DNA of 50,994 bases from contig JAEYRV010000019.1 of assembly GCA_023435305.1 (NCBI GenBank), positions 1 to 50,994 on the forward strand, written 5' to 3'. The DNA comes from Bacillota bacterium. Lineage in GTDB: Bacteria > Bacillota > Clostridia > Acetivibrionales > DTU013. This document shows positions 15,537-24,417 of this stretch, piece after piece (position 1 is the stretch's first letter; each line of letters begins with the position of its first letter). The translations under genes were made by a program, and so were the position numbers. Under the pieces are notes generated by a model. The model worked only from the letters and a program-made list of their open reading frames with translations. It had not been told where the DNA came from and did not search any database.

Positions 15537-16142
15537 TTATATGCCATCAATATGGGAATAGTTGTTATAACATTGAATGCTGAAGGATCTATTAAAATGG
15601 TCATATTTGAGTATGCTCATGCTGCAGTTTTTAAGCGGAGAACCAAATAAGAATCTTTTCTGCTGTTCCAGGCCTAATATGCCGGCTAAAATAACTTTTA
15701 TGACACCGCCGTGGGTAACAATAGCGACTCTTTCATGATCTGTTGTCACAAGACGCTCAAGGAAGCTCCATACCCTCTCCCACACATCTCTGCCGCATTC
15801 ACCATCAGGCGGGTAACACATATCAGATTCATGTTTGTTGAACTCCCTCATATACTCCGGATATTTTTTCTCCAAGCTGTCCCAGCCTTCAGTCTCACAT
15901 ATGCCCATATTGATTTCACGCAATTCAGGCACCACTTCTATCTCAGTATTTATATATCTGTTTATTACCTCTGAAGTCTGTATGGCTCTGACCATATTGC
16001 TGCAATATATTTTACCGATACCATGGCTCCCAAGCATCATCCCTGTCAGTTCAGCCTGTCTGAAGCCTTTCTCGGTAAGCCTCAAAGACTCATTGTTGCA
16101 TGAATTTTCTTTTTCACCATGTCTTATCAGATAAATGTCCAT
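15537..16142 (-). CDS. Histidine phosphatase family protein (phosphoglycerate mutase-like)
   Basis: The 201-residue protein is a histidine phosphatase. The phosphorylated His is in the N-terminal LIRHGEKE motif. The second catalytic region is CSNMVRAIQTSEVI followed by VPELREINMG. The late His is in VAIVTHGGVIKVI. Members dephosphorylate sugar phosphates, nucleotides such as adenosylcobalamin phosphate, or act as mutases. There is no cobalamin cluster nearby, so no specific substrate is proposed. Confidence 0.85.
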   Translation of the reverse strand: MDIYLIRHGEKENSCNNESLRLTEKGFRQAELTGMMLGSHGIGKIYCSNMVRAIQTSEVINRYINTEIEVVPELREINMGICETEGWDSLEKKYPEYMREFNKHESDMCYPPDGECGRDVWERVWSFLERLVTTDHERVAIVTHGGVIKVILAGILGLEQQKRFLFGSPLKNCSMSILKYDHFNRSFSIQCYNNYSHIDGI

Positions 16143-16154
16143 AGCTTCCCCCTT

Positions 16155-16628
16155 TTACAGATTAAGTGCCATTTCAGTATCGACCTTGGTGAAACCGAAT
16201 TTCTCATATATCGGCCGTCCCATTTCAGTGGCATGCAGGCTGATTTTTTTATACCCCAGTTCCTTTGCTTCGCTGAGCACCTTGGCGAAAAGCACTTTGG
16301 CAACTCCCCTGCCTCTGTATTCAGGCAATGTATACATGTTTTGTATATAGGCTACCCCGCCGCTCATGTTTTTGAATGAGGGGGCCAGTGAATAAAAGCA
16401 CAAACCGCTTGTACCTATGATCCTTCCATCCACTTCGGCGATCCAGGAAATAAATCGGTTCACCGGTATAGTCGCATTGAAGAATTTTCTCGTTTCCTCA
16501 GCCAGTGCCTCGTCTTTGTCACTGTCCTCCATATGCTGTACATCCTTTATGAATTGGATCCTCATTCGTACAAGTTCTTCGATATCCTTTACTTCTGCTC
16601 TTCTATATCCGATCAGATTGTCATCCAC
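16155..16628 (-). CDS. GNAT family N-acetyltransferase
   Basis: The 157-residue protein is a single GNAT domain. The central sheet is visible in ISWIAEVDGRIIGTSGLCFY. The acetyl-CoA pyrophosphate loop is in YTLPEYRGRGVAKVLF, and the end is MGRPIYEKFGFTKVDTEM. The start is a GTG at 16626-16628, preceded by AAGGGGG. It precedes the histidine phosphatase gene by 12 bases, so the two are probably co-transcribed. The acceptor substrate is unknown. Confidence 0.85.
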   Translation of the reverse strand: MDDNLIGYRRAEVKDIEELVRMRIQFIKDVQHMEDSDKDEALAEETRKFFNATIPVNRFISWIAEVDGRIIGTSGLCFYSLAPSFKNMSGGVAYIQNMYTLPEYRGRGVAKVLFAKVLSEAKELGYKKISLHATEMGRPIYEKFGFTKVDTEMALNL

Positions 16629-16673
16629 TTTTACAACCCCCTTGCATCAAGTACTGCAGTTTGCTATTAATAC

Positions 16674-17498
16674 TTATCCATTAAAAACATCTTCAACCTT
16701 CTTGTTCACCAAATTACGTTTTTCAAGTGTAACTCTGAACATATCGTCAAAAACTGCCGGCAGCTGTGATTCGAATACCTTCACACCCTCTTCTGTGATA
16801 CCGCCCTTGGTAGCCACTCTGCTGACGACCTCCTCAAAGCTCATTTTCCTGTCCCGCAGCAGCTTCGAAGTGCCATAAAGAGTTTCCCTTATCATTTCAT
16901 CGATATCTGAGTCATTCAATGAATTATTATGGCGCCTTGCAGAATCAGACATTTCCTTGAATATTGATGCGATAAGTCCGGGCATACAGCTTGTCAATTC
17001 TGTTGAAAGCGCCATATCGTCCTCGCTGATCCTTTTTACAATGCTGATCTTATTAAATAATGAATCAATATAATCCGCCTCATCGGCCCCGACCCCACTA
17101 CCATGGCATACCAGAGTCATGCCTGCGGCGATTTCCGATGTAAGGCTTGGTATGATCTTGGTAACTTTTTTAAATGCAGCCGCCTCAACGCTTTTGATTC
17201 TGACAGATCCCGCTATATAAATGATATTGGAGTTCTGCGTCAGATCATCTCTGATCTCTGCCAATATATTTCTGACCTCCAGCGGTTTAACACAGATAAA
17301 TATGTACTTTGCCTTTTTAACGATCTCCACATTGCTGTCAGCTATGTGTATACCATTCCAGCTGGTTTTCAACTCATCCAGCTTGCTCCTCGTCCTCGTA
17401 GAAACAATGATATCCTCAGGCTTCAGCGCACCATATTCTATAAACTTGTTCACGAGCATGCTGCCCATGCTTCCATATCCTATGAAACCTGCTTTCAT
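16674..17498 (-). CDS. Pyrroline-5-carboxylate reductase-like protein (ProC/ComER family)
   Basis: The 274-residue protein has an N-terminal NAD(P)-binding Rossmann domain (GFIGYGSMGSML, about 4-15) and the VKP motif (IFICVKPLEV). It has a C-terminal helical dimerisation domain (ALSTELTSCMPGLIASIF, TLYGTSKLL, VATKGGITEEGVKVFE). It matches the P5C reductase family overall. The canonical C-terminal TSPGGTT motif reads ATKGGIT. This divergence, and the lack of other proline genes, fits the ComER-like subgroup as well as true ProC. The catalytic role is therefore uncertain. Confidence 0.8.
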   Translation of the reverse strand: MKAGFIGYGSMGSMLVNKFIEYGALKPEDIIVSTRTRSKLDELKTSWNGIHIADSNVEIVKKAKYIFICVKPLEVRNILAEIRDDLTQNSNIIYIAGSVRIKSVEAAAFKKVTKIIPSLTSEIAAGMTLVCHGSGVGADEADYIDSLFNKISIVKRISEDDMALSTELTSCMPGLIASIFKEMSDSARRHNNSLNDSDIDEMIRETLYGTSKLLRDRKMSFEEVVSRVATKGGITEEGVKVFESQLPAVFDDMFRVTLEKRNLVNKKVEDVFNG

Positions 17499-17563
17499 GA
17501 TGCATTACCCTCTCTCTCCAGACACAGTTTCCATCTATAACAATTGCAGCCACTGAGGTATAC

Positions 17564-18382
17564 TCACCTCGATGTCAGTTTATTCTCATTGTATATAACA
17601 CCGCTGGTCTCAAATCTACAAAGAGATCCTTCTCCTGCAAATGTCTTATGGTAGTCTCCTTTGATCGATCCATCCAAAATCCCTTCCACTCCGCGGATCA
17701 GTTCGGAAATCACTGTTTTAGGTATAGGCGCTCTGCAATGAGCGGGCAGGAGCATATCGAATCTGCCGGAAAGTGAATCCAGCTTTTTAAGGCTTGACAG
17801 GTATACCTCCAGAGGTTCAGACTCCTCCAGATACATCCAGATATCGCCCTCGATGATGGAATCTCCGGTAAACAACACTCTGTCCTTGCTGTCAAACAGC
17901 GCAATGCAGCCTGGAGAATGGCCTGGTACAGGAATCACCTCAATTTTTTTATTTCCGAGATCGAATATCTGGTCCTCCTGTAAATGTATTATACCGCCCG
18001 CTTTTGCACGTGCCCATTCTTCCTCAGAAAAGCCTTCGGGATATGGCCCTCTGGCAACATATTTGATTGCCCACCTGCGATCATCCTCATTGAAGCATCC
18101 TTTTAGCAGGTGATCATCTTCCTTTGCAATATATACACTATCGAACTGATAGTTGCCTCCGACGTGGTCAGGATGCCCATGTGTATTAACAACAGTTACA
18201 GGCGTATCAGTAAACTCTCTGACGACTCCAGGCAGATCTCCGATGCCCCATCCGGTATCTATCAAAAGTGACCTTTCAGTGCCCTTTACGAGATAAATAC
18301 TGCTTTGGCCCTTGTCATCCAGCAATATGATATCATCTGTTATTCTTTCTTTCCTGAACCATTCCCTGCCTGTCATATTCAC
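17564..18382 (-). CDS. MBL fold metallo-hydrolase
   Basis: The 272-residue protein has the metallo-beta-lactamase fold. The dinuclear metal motif is visible in NTHGHPDHVGG, with further ligands in PVPGHSPGCIAL, FTGDSIIEGD and LLPAHCRAP. The family includes glyoxalase-II-like thioester hydrolases and many others; the substrate is not predictable. The start shown is a GTG with AAAGGAG upstream; an ATG six bases further in is an equally possible start. Confidence 0.85.
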   Translation of the reverse strand: MNMTGREWFRKERITDDIILLDDKGQSSIYLVKGTERSLLIDTGWGIGDLPGVVREFTDTPVTVVNTHGHPDHVGGNYQFDSVYIAKEDDHLLKGCFNEDDRRWAIKYVARGPYPEGFSEEEWARAKAGGIIHLQEDQIFDLGNKKIEVIPVPGHSPGCIALFDSKDRVLFTGDSIIEGDIWMYLEESEPLEVYLSSLKKLDSLSGRFDMLLPAHCRAPIPKTVISELIRGVEGILDGSIKGDYHKTFAGEGSLCRFETSGVIYNENKLTSR

Positions 18383-18422
18383 ATCAGCTCCTTTATGTCT
18401 TTTTCAATCTAATGCACATCGA

Positions 18423-18938
18423 TCAGAATCCGTTATATAATAATCGAGTCGGAAGTAAAAATGTCCATGGAATAGTTATTACGGCAATGGTCAGAGCGGT
18501 TTTGAAGCGAAGCCTTTTATCTTCGATATGTCGTGCAAAAGTAAAACAGTAGTTAAAAATAAAAATGAACAGGCCCGAAATGAGCATCGCTGCTATTACA
18601 ACTGCCAACGCTGCAGTGTTACTGAATGGATCATAATTGACCGCAGACATGATTTCATAAGGTAATCCCAGCTGATCGCCAATCAATGTCATACCAAAGA
18701 GAACAGCCGCTCCGATCAGATCTGCAGCAAACCCAAAGAGCCATACTTTGATGATACTTTTTTTATAGAATGATTTGAGCTCCATTTGATGGATCGACAT
18801 TTTCAAAATAAAGAATGTGGCAATAATCACTAAAGAATCTATCAGAAAATTGCCAAACAGCGTAATGAATATCACAGGCGGAAAGAAAAGCAGGAACCAG
18901 ATAGGAAATATTACATTGTAGAACTTGATTTCTTTCAT
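18423..18938 (-). CDS. Hypothetical membrane protein
   Basis: This is a 171-residue protein of unknown family with about five hydrophobic helices. They are at roughly residues 8-28, 30-50, 62-84, 105-130 and 150-168. The segment ARHIEDKRLRFKTALTIAVI is a basic cytoplasmic loop before the last helix. There is no signal peptide or known catalytic motif. A TATAAT box occurs about 50 bases upstream of the start but the matching -35 is poor. The gene stands alone between secF and the metallo-hydrolase gene. Confidence 0.75.
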   Translation of the reverse strand: MKEIKFYNVIFPIWFLLFFPPVIFITLFGNFLIDSLVIIATFFILKMSIHQMELKSFYKKSIIKVWLFGFAADLIGAAVLFGMTLIGDQLGLPYEIMSAVNYDPFSNTAALAVVIAAMLISGLFIFIFNYCFTFARHIEDKRLRFKTALTIAVITIPWTFLLPTRLLYNGF

Positions 18939-19052
18939 TTTATTGCTCCTTCATGATCGAAATGGCAATTCACTAAAAATTATACTAGCATAGTCTGTTA
19001 CATTTTACTACCTGAAAATCGATAGAGTCTGGTTTATTTTCAAAATATATAC

Positions 19053-19089
19053 AAAGAACTGTCCCAGGTTTAATTGAGACAGCTCTTTT
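19053..19089 (-). terminator. Terminator of the secD-secF operon
   Basis: On the minus strand AAGAGCTGTC pairs with GACAGTTCTTT around a 15-base loop, followed by a T-rich stretch (TTTGTATATATTTTG). Confidence 0.7.
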
Positions 19090-19121
19090 GATTCATACAC
19101 TTTTACTTCACAGTAAGCAGC

Positions 19122-20078
19122 TTATGCCTTTGCAGGCTTGCGAGCGGCTGCTTTTTTGTTGATGTTTCTTTCCTGCCAGATCATATAAAGCGGGCTGGCT
19201 ATAAATATCGTAGAGTAAACACCACTGATGATACCGACCACCAGAGGCAATGTGAACTCCCTGATCGACTCGATATTATATATAACTGAGAATATATACA
19301 GCGTCAATATTGCTATCAATGTAGTGATAGAAGTATTTATAGACCTTGATACAGTTTGAATGACGCTTTTGTTAACCAACTCTCTGATTGGCATTTTGCG
19401 AAGTATTTTCGTATTCTCCCTGACTCTGTCATAAATTATGACAGTATCATTTATCGAGTAACCTATGATAGTCAGCATAGCCGCCACAAATGAATCGTTG
19501 AGCGGTATCTTGAACAACACATATACCGTAAACATTACAAATATGTCATGAAGCAGCGCAACTACTGCAAATACACCTGCCGATAAACCATGCATGGTCC
19601 TGAATCTCAGCCATACGTAAAGTATGATCAGTATGGATGAAACAAGGATAGCATAAATGGAATTTGTCCTTATCTCTTTCCCTATGAATGGCTCAACACT
19701 ATTTACAGTAACATTGGCATTTTCGGCTATCTTGAACTCAGCCCTCAATGCGTCCATTACACTTTGTCTTTCTACGTCCTTCAGTGTTTCGTTGCTTGCG
19801 ATATTCAAAACCATCAGATTGATATTGTCCGCTTCGTTTTCGGCATTGTATGTCGAGGATTTCATTACGTTTGCCTTTTTGCCGATAGTTTCAAAAACAA
19901 TATCTTCCGCCCTGTCAGTGCTGAATGAATCATCAGGCATTTCTATCTGCATGATGGTTCCGCCCTGAAACTGAATGTCCATCTGAATACCATTGACAAA
20001 TATCCCTACGATACCGACTATGAAGATGAGTATGGACAATGCAAAGAAATACTTGCTTTTTCCCATCAAGTCTACCAT
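19122..20078 (-). CDS. secF: Protein translocase subunit SecF
   Basis: SecF forms, with SecD, the accessory complex that uses proton-motive force to assist Sec-dependent protein export. It has 318 residues, six transmembrane helices (first at about 12-30) and a periplasm-type P4 region containing FQGGTIMQIEM. The conserved helix 4-5 region GYSINDTVIIYDRVRENTK and RSINTSITTLIAI are present. Its ATG overlaps the secD stop by one base (TAATG), so the two are translationally coupled. The basic tail NINKKAAARKPAKA is typical. Confidence 0.97.
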   Translation of the reverse strand: MVDLMGKSKYFFALSILIFIVGIVGIFVNGIQMDIQFQGGTIMQIEMPDDSFSTDRAEDIVFETIGKKANVMKSSTYNAENEADNINLMVLNIASNETLKDVERQSVMDALRAEFKIAENANVTVNSVEPFIGKEIRTNSIYAILVSSILIILYVWLRFRTMHGLSAGVFAVVALLHDIFVMFTVYVLFKIPLNDSFVAAMLTIIGYSINDTVIIYDRVRENTKILRKMPIRELVNKSVIQTVSRSINTSITTLIAILTLYIFSVIYNIESIREFTLPLVVGIISGVYSTIFIASPLYMIWQERNINKKAAARKPAKA

Positions 20079-21397
20079 TACTGCACCTCCTTAACGCCAT
20101 ACAGCCAAAGTTTCCTTGTAAAGCTAAAATCACCGACAGCAACGAGCATGGTCTTCGTCAGCGTTAATGCAGTAAAGAAGCTGATCAATACTCCGAAGAA
20201 CAGTGTATATGCAAATGAAATCATTGCACCGGTTCCAAAGATGTAAAGTATCACAGCTACTATTATTGTTGTTACGTTTCCGTCGATGATAGCTGCCAAT
20301 GCTCTTTTAAAGCCAAGATCCACAGCGGCTTTCAGAGTCTTGCCGGAACGCAGCTCTTCCTTTATCCTCTCAAATATTATTACGTTCGCATCGACACCCA
20401 TACCAACTGACAGGACTATACCTGCCAAGCCCGGCAGTGTCAATGTGATACCCAGCCATGAGATAATATTGAGTGACATCACTGCAAGAGAAAACAGTGC
20501 TATCGATGCTATAAGGCCCGGCAATCTGTAATAGATTATCATAAAGATACATATCAACAGGAATGCAACTATGAATGCTCTGACCGTAATATCCAATGCA
20601 CCTTTTCCAAGAAGAGGGCTGATGGCATTTACCTGCTTTGCCTCAAGCTTGAAAGGCAGTGCGCCGGATCTGATCGTATCGGCAAGTTCCTTTGCCTCTG
20701 CTATCATTGCATCCTTATCTTCTTTTGCACCAAGCGTTATGACTGCATTGCCGTTTGGTATATGGGACTGAACTACTGGGGCAGATATGAACTGGTCGTC
20801 CATAAATATGGCGATAGGTTGTCCTATAAGCCTTTTTGTGGCCTCGGAAAAGGCATTGACACCATTATCATTCAAGTCAAGATCCACCATTATATTGCCC
20901 TGCTGATCAATAATAGGTACAGCATTTACTACATCGGTACCCTGCAGTACTATCCTGCCGGTCGGCAGCGGATCATTGTTTGAATCCACCTTGTCCGCAT
21001 CGACCTCCTGGAATGTCAAAAGCGCAGTCTCACCGATCTTTGCCAGTGTCTTGTCAGGGTTGAAATCGGTCTCTCCTGCAGCCCAGGGTATCTGGATAAT
21101 GACCCTGCCCGAATTGACATCGGTGCTGAGATTTCTATCAAGTATACCAGCCTTGTCAAGCCTTTTTCCAATGATAATCTTAGCTGTATCAAGATCGTCC
21201 TGGGTCGGCTTCTTTCCGTCCTCAGTGACGGCATAAAGCATTGCGTCGATTCCTCCGTTGATATCGATACCCGGGGTGATGTCATTGACACCAGGTATCT
21301 TAATCAGGCCGAAAAGACTGCCGGCGAAGCAAATAAAAGCCATCACGGCAATCAAGGCGAAAACGAGGAAAAGTTTCAGCCCGTTTCTTCCTTTCAT
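20078..21397 (-). CDS. secD: Protein translocase subunit SecD
   Basis: SecD is the partner of SecF in the membrane complex that supports protein export. It has 439 residues. A first transmembrane helix (about 6-26) is followed by a large extracellular P1 region containing GIDINGGIDAMLYAV and, later, VVNAVPIIDQQGNIMVDLDL. The C-terminal helices include SVGMGVDANVIIFERIKEEL and KTLKAAVDLGFKRALAAIID. I chose the ATG at 21395-21397, preceded by AAAGGGGG, rather than an in-frame ATG at 21430 without such a site. The promoter is immediately upstream. Confidence 0.97.
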   Translation of the reverse strand: MKGRNGLKLFLVFALIAVMAFICFAGSLFGLIKIPGVNDITPGIDINGGIDAMLYAVTEDGKKPTQDDLDTAKIIIGKRLDKAGILDRNLSTDVNSGRVIIQIPWAAGETDFNPDKTLAKIGETALLTFQEVDADKVDSNNDPLPTGRIVLQGTDVVNAVPIIDQQGNIMVDLDLNDNGVNAFSEATKRLIGQPIAIFMDDQFISAPVVQSHIPNGNAVITLGAKEDKDAMIAEAKELADTIRSGALPFKLEAKQVNAISPLLGKGALDITVRAFIVAFLLICIFMIIYYRLPGLIASIALFSLAVMSLNIISWLGITLTLPGLAGIVLSVGMGVDANVIIFERIKEELRSGKTLKAAVDLGFKRALAAIIDGNVTTIIVAVILYIFGTGAMISFAYTLFFGVLISFFTALTLTKTMLVAVGDFSFTRKLWLYGVKEVQ

Positions 21398-21436
21398 CTG
21401 TAAAAATCCCCCTTTTTTTCGTAACCACATGAAGTT

Positions 21437-21465
21437 ATTATATTACTATCAAACTAGTGAGTCAA
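21437..21465 (-). promoter_or_regulatory. Promoter of secD-secF
   Basis: On the minus strand TTGACT (21460-21465) and TATAAT (21437-21442) are 17 bases apart, ending about 40 bases before the secD ATG. Confidence 0.8.
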
Positions 21466-21480
21466 TACCAAATCCGCCCG

Positions 21481-22140
21481 TCAAATGAGCCTGGAATCGT
21501 TGATCATCAGCTGGAACTGAAGCCCTAAAAAAGCCGCCGCACGCCTGTTCATAGTCATTCGGACAAGGAATATCTCAAAGTAATCCATGACCGGGCAGAT
21601 AGATGTATCGATCCTTAACACAAGCTCTGCGATCTTTTTGTCCCTGTCGATGGTGATCGTCGATTTTTCAACAGCATAGTTCACTCTGTCATGTATATCG
21701 AATGTGGCAATGTCGTTATTCCTGACCCTGCTCCTGTGCACATCCGACTTGTCCGCCAGTATCAGTGCTGCCGATATGTTGCTCACAGATGTGCCCGTAT
21801 GCTCGTCATGGTTTCCTATTGCCATCATTATCTCGGCAGCCTCGCGAATGTCCATACCCATCCTTATGAGCATATTATAAGCCATCATAGCTCCCGTGTG
21901 AGCATGGTCGTTCCTGTTCACCGCATTACCAATATCATGCAGGTAGCCGGCGATCCTGGCCATTTCGATCTCCCTCTCAGGATATCCGAGCTGTTGGAGT
22001 ATGTTTCCGGCTGTCTTAGACACAAGGGTGACATGTCTGAAGGAGTGTTCCGTATAGCCGAGCACCCTCATCTGTGTCTCTGCAATGGAAAGGAAGGTTT
22101 TAACCTCCTCACTGTTCCTAATATCCCCAATCGTGACCAT
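21481..22140 (-). CDS. HD domain protein
   Basis: The 219-residue protein contains an HD phosphohydrolase domain (about 25-150). The metal ligands appear in HVTLVSKTAGNI, GYLHDIGNAVNRNDHAHTG and GNHDEHTG. A C-terminal segment of about 70 residues follows. The ATG at 22140 was chosen because AGAGG lies eight bases upstream; a GTG nine bases earlier overlaps that site. It sits between secD and the SCIFF maturase gene, an arrangement I recall as conserved in Clostridia. The natural substrate, probably a nucleotide, is unknown. Confidence 0.82.
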   Translation of the reverse strand: MVTIGDIRNSEEVKTFLSIAETQMRVLGYTEHSFRHVTLVSKTAGNILQQLGYPEREIEMARIAGYLHDIGNAVNRNDHAHTGAMMAYNMLIRMGMDIREAAEIMMAIGNHDEHTGTSVSNISAALILADKSDVHRSRVRNNDIATFDIHDRVNYAVEKSTITIDRDKKIAELVLRIDTSICPVMDYFEIFLVRMTMNRRAAAFLGLQFQLMINDSRLI

Positions 22141-22158
22141 ACAATACACCTCTCAACA

Positions 22159-23523
22159 TTATTCGTCTGCTTCGACCGTCTTGGCCCACAGAGCGCATTC
22201 CACCCTTTTCCTTTCAAGCTCACAGCCGATTTCATACGGCTTGTCCAGGCAGTTGTTGAACTGCCATGCATTTGCCGCACAGCCTCCGCTGCAGAAAAAT
22301 CTTGCCCAGCACCGCTTGCAGTCAGGCTTTGTGTATATATTCTGCTTTTCGAACATCTCACGGATCGCCAAATTTACATCTGTTCCATTATTAACATTGC
22401 CCATTTTAAATTCTTCCATACCAACGAACTGATGGCAGGGATAAAGATCGCCTTCCGGCGTCACGGCCAGGTATTCATGTCCCGAACCGCAGCCCCTCAT
22501 TTTTTTGATCAGACACGGCCCCTGCTCCAGATCCAGCATGAAATGAAAGAAGTTGAAGCCGTTGGACTCCTTGTGTCTTTTCACATATTCCAATACAAGA
22601 TCCTCGTATTCCCTGAACAGGGCAGGCAGATCCTCCTCTCTGAGATCAAAGCCTGTGTCCTTGGCCGCCACGACAGGTTCCACCGATACCTGCTTAAAGC
22701 CCAGATCCGCAAGATGCAGCACATCCTTTGAAAAATCCAGATTCTCCCGGGTAAAGGTCCCCCTCACGTAATATTTATCCTGTCCTCTGGAATCCGCCAT
22801 GTCCATTATCTTCGGAAGGATGTCCCCATAGGTTCCCCTTCCGTCGGCACGAAAACGCATACCGTCATTGACCTCGGGCCTTCCGTCAATACTCAGTACG
22901 ATATTTCCCATATACTCATTTATGAATTTCTTGTGATCCTCATTAAGCAGCAAAGCATTGGTGGTTATTGTGAACCTGAAGTTCTTGCCTGTGTCCTTCT
23001 GCCTCTCCAGAGCATACAGCACTATCTCCTTAACTGCTTCGAAATTCAACAGCGGCTCTCCTCCAAAGAAATCCACCTCCAGATTGCGCCTGGTTCCCGA
23101 CTTTTCAATCAGAAAATCTATCGCCTTCTTTCCGGTCTCTGCCGGCATAAGGGTCCTCTGTGTCCCGAAATCCCCTGTCGATGCAAAGCAATACCTGCAT
23201 CTGAGATTGCAGTCATGGGCAATATGAAGGCACAATGCTTTAACTACTGAATGTGAGTTGTTGAAGGCATCATATCCGGATAGGTATTCCTCAAGGAAAT
23301 CTTCAGAAAACAGCTGGCCTTCAGCCTTCAATTCCTTCAGCTCAGCAAGAGCTTCGATGACTTCACTGCTGCTGTACTTCCCTGACAATTCGCCGATGAT
23401 CTCATCGTCCGGCTTGTCCATATGATCGAGTATATCATAGGCTATATCATCCACCATGTGTACTGCACCGCTGTTTACATCCAATACTATATTGCTTCCA
23501 TGCATCCTGAACTTATGAATCAT
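22159..23523 (-). CDS. scfB: SCIFF peptide radical SAM maturase
   Basis: This radical SAM enzyme installs thioether crosslinks in the SCIFF ranthipeptide encoded just upstream. It has 454 residues. An N-terminal peptide-recognition (RRE-like) region comes first. The radical SAM core has C105, C109 and C112 in the CxxxCxxC site (HDCNLRCRYC). Its SAM-binding region contains EVDFFGGEPLLNFEAV. A SPASM domain with auxiliary iron-sulfur clusters follows (CGSGHEYL, YPCHQF, DCKRCWARFFCSGGC). The length and Cys pattern match known SCIFF maturases. It follows scfA after an intervening hairpin. Confidence 0.96.
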   Translation of the reverse strand: MIHKFRMHGSNIVLDVNSGAVHMVDDIAYDILDHMDKPDDEIIGELSGKYSSSEVIEALAELKELKAEGQLFSEDFLEEYLSGYDAFNNSHSVVKALCLHIAHDCNLRCRYCFASTGDFGTQRTLMPAETGKKAIDFLIEKSGTRRNLEVDFFGGEPLLNFEAVKEIVLYALERQKDTGKNFRFTITTNALLLNEDHKKFINEYMGNIVLSIDGRPEVNDGMRFRADGRGTYGDILPKIMDMADSRGQDKYYVRGTFTRENLDFSKDVLHLADLGFKQVSVEPVVAAKDTGFDLREEDLPALFREYEDLVLEYVKRHKESNGFNFFHFMLDLEQGPCLIKKMRGCGSGHEYLAVTPEGDLYPCHQFVGMEEFKMGNVNNGTDVNLAIREMFEKQNIYTKPDCKRCWARFFCSGGCAANAWQFNNCLDKPYEIGCELERKRVECALWAKTVEADE

Positions 23524-23566
23524 TTACTCATGCTCCTCACTAATCAATAAACCTCTTTACACATAA

Positions 23567-23595
23567 ACAGCGAGAGGCGCAAAGCCTCCCGCTGT
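23567..23595 (-). terminator. Hairpin between SCIFF peptide gene and maturase gene
   Basis: On the minus strand ACAGCGGGAGGC pairs with GCCTCTCGCTGT (one mismatch) around a five-base loop. The following bases (TTATGTG) are not a strong T-run, so it looks like a partial terminator or mRNA-stabilising hairpin. It would let the peptide be made in excess of the enzyme. Confidence 0.6.
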
Positions 23596-23614
23596 CATGG
23601 TTTCAGCTCACGTT

Positions 23615-23752
23615 TTATCTCTGTTCACATTTCTGGTTTGCCACTGTACAGCTGGTCTTGCATGCTGACTGGCAGGAAGTCTGGCATTCACCGCAGCCTG
23701 CGGTCTTAAGATCCTTCTTTGCAGGTGCATTGATGGTCTTTATATGTTTCAT
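23615..23752 (-). CDS. scfA: SCIFF ranthipeptide precursor (six Cys in forty-five)
   Basis: This short gene was read directly from the sequence. It encodes exactly 45 residues with six cysteines at positions 20, 23, 27, 31, 35 and 42, the defining pattern of the SCIFF family. The N-terminus MKHIKTINAPAKKDLKTAG is nearly invariant in Clostridia. The ATG at 23750-23752 follows GGGGGG by seven bases. The product is the substrate of the radical SAM maturase encoded downstream, which forms Cys-to-alpha-carbon thioether bonds. A strong promoter lies just upstream. The biological role of SCIFF is not settled. Confidence 0.97.
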   Translation of the reverse strand: MKHIKTINAPAKKDLKTAGCGECQTSCQSACKTSCTVANQKCEQR

Positions 23753-23807
23753 ATGTAATCCCCCCGATTGCTCATATTTTTCTGTAAATCTATGGTTTGC
23801 GTCAATA

Positions 23808-23835
23808 ATTATAGCATATATACTCGGCTTTGAAA
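23808..23835 (-). promoter_or_regulatory. Promoter of the SCIFF operon
   Basis: On the minus strand TTTCAA (23830-23835) and TATAAT (23808-23813) are 16 bases apart, giving a leader of about 50 bases before scfA. Confidence 0.65.
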
Positions 23836-23838
23836 AGG

Positions 23839-24276
23839 TCAGCTGTTAATATATTTGTATTTTGAATTTCTGGGCGTATTGATGCTCATTATGCCTCCTA
23901 TAGCGCCGGCAAGAACTCCTATTACAGTCATGGTTATCACATATCTGTCAATTGTGAAGTTTTTACACAGAATACTGCTGAACAAATAAAGTACAAGCAT
24001 ATATACGAAGCCTGCTATGCTGCCGTTGAGCCAGCCTCTGCTCCTGATTCCCTTTGTTGATACGGCCCCGGCAGTAAGCACGCTTATCACAGTAATCACA
24101 ACAACCGCGGGTGTAAGCAGCTTCTGCGGGAAATCAAGGTTTGCAAGTATCAGGGCAAAAAGCATGAATGCCGGTATCGTTATAATATAGGATGCAAGAA
24201 GCCCTTTAAGCAGCGATATGAGCTTCAATCCGTCATTGCCCTCAGGCTTTGCGTTTTGACTCGGTGTTTTGGACAT
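23839..24276 (-). CDS. TIGR04086 family membrane protein
   Basis: The 145-residue protein has four hydrophobic helices: about residues 18-42, 47-68, 80-101 and 108-132. The motif GSIAGFVYMLVLYLFSS and the end GVLAGAIGGIMSIN fit the clostridial TIGR04086 family, which I recall as being encoded between yajC and the SCIFF genes. The function is unknown. The ATG at 24274-24276 was chosen because AGGAG lies eight bases upstream; an ATG six bases earlier is too close to that site. Confidence 0.8.
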   Translation of the reverse strand: MSKTPSQNAKPEGNDGLKLISLLKGLLASYIITIPAFMLFALILANLDFPQKLLTPAVVVITVISVLTAGAVSTKGIRSRGWLNGSIAGFVYMLVLYLFSSILCKNFTIDRYVITMTVIGVLAGAIGGIMSINTPRNSKYKYINS

Positions 24277-24364
24277 GCACATCACTCCTGTACAATATTT
24301 CATATAATATAATATTACACAGAAGCCTGTTATAGAACTCAGCAACATAGTGCCCGACCGCAGC

Positions 24365-24395
24365 AAAAAATCCCGCCTGACATCGCATGCGGGAT
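24365..24395 (-). terminator. Terminator downstream of yajC
   Basis: On the minus strand ATCCCGC pairs with GCGGGAT around a 12-base loop, followed by TTTTTT. It separates the queA-tgt-yajC transcript from the TIGR04086 gene. Confidence 0.85.
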
Positions 24396-24417
24396 CTTTG
24401 GATCCATTTAATTATGC

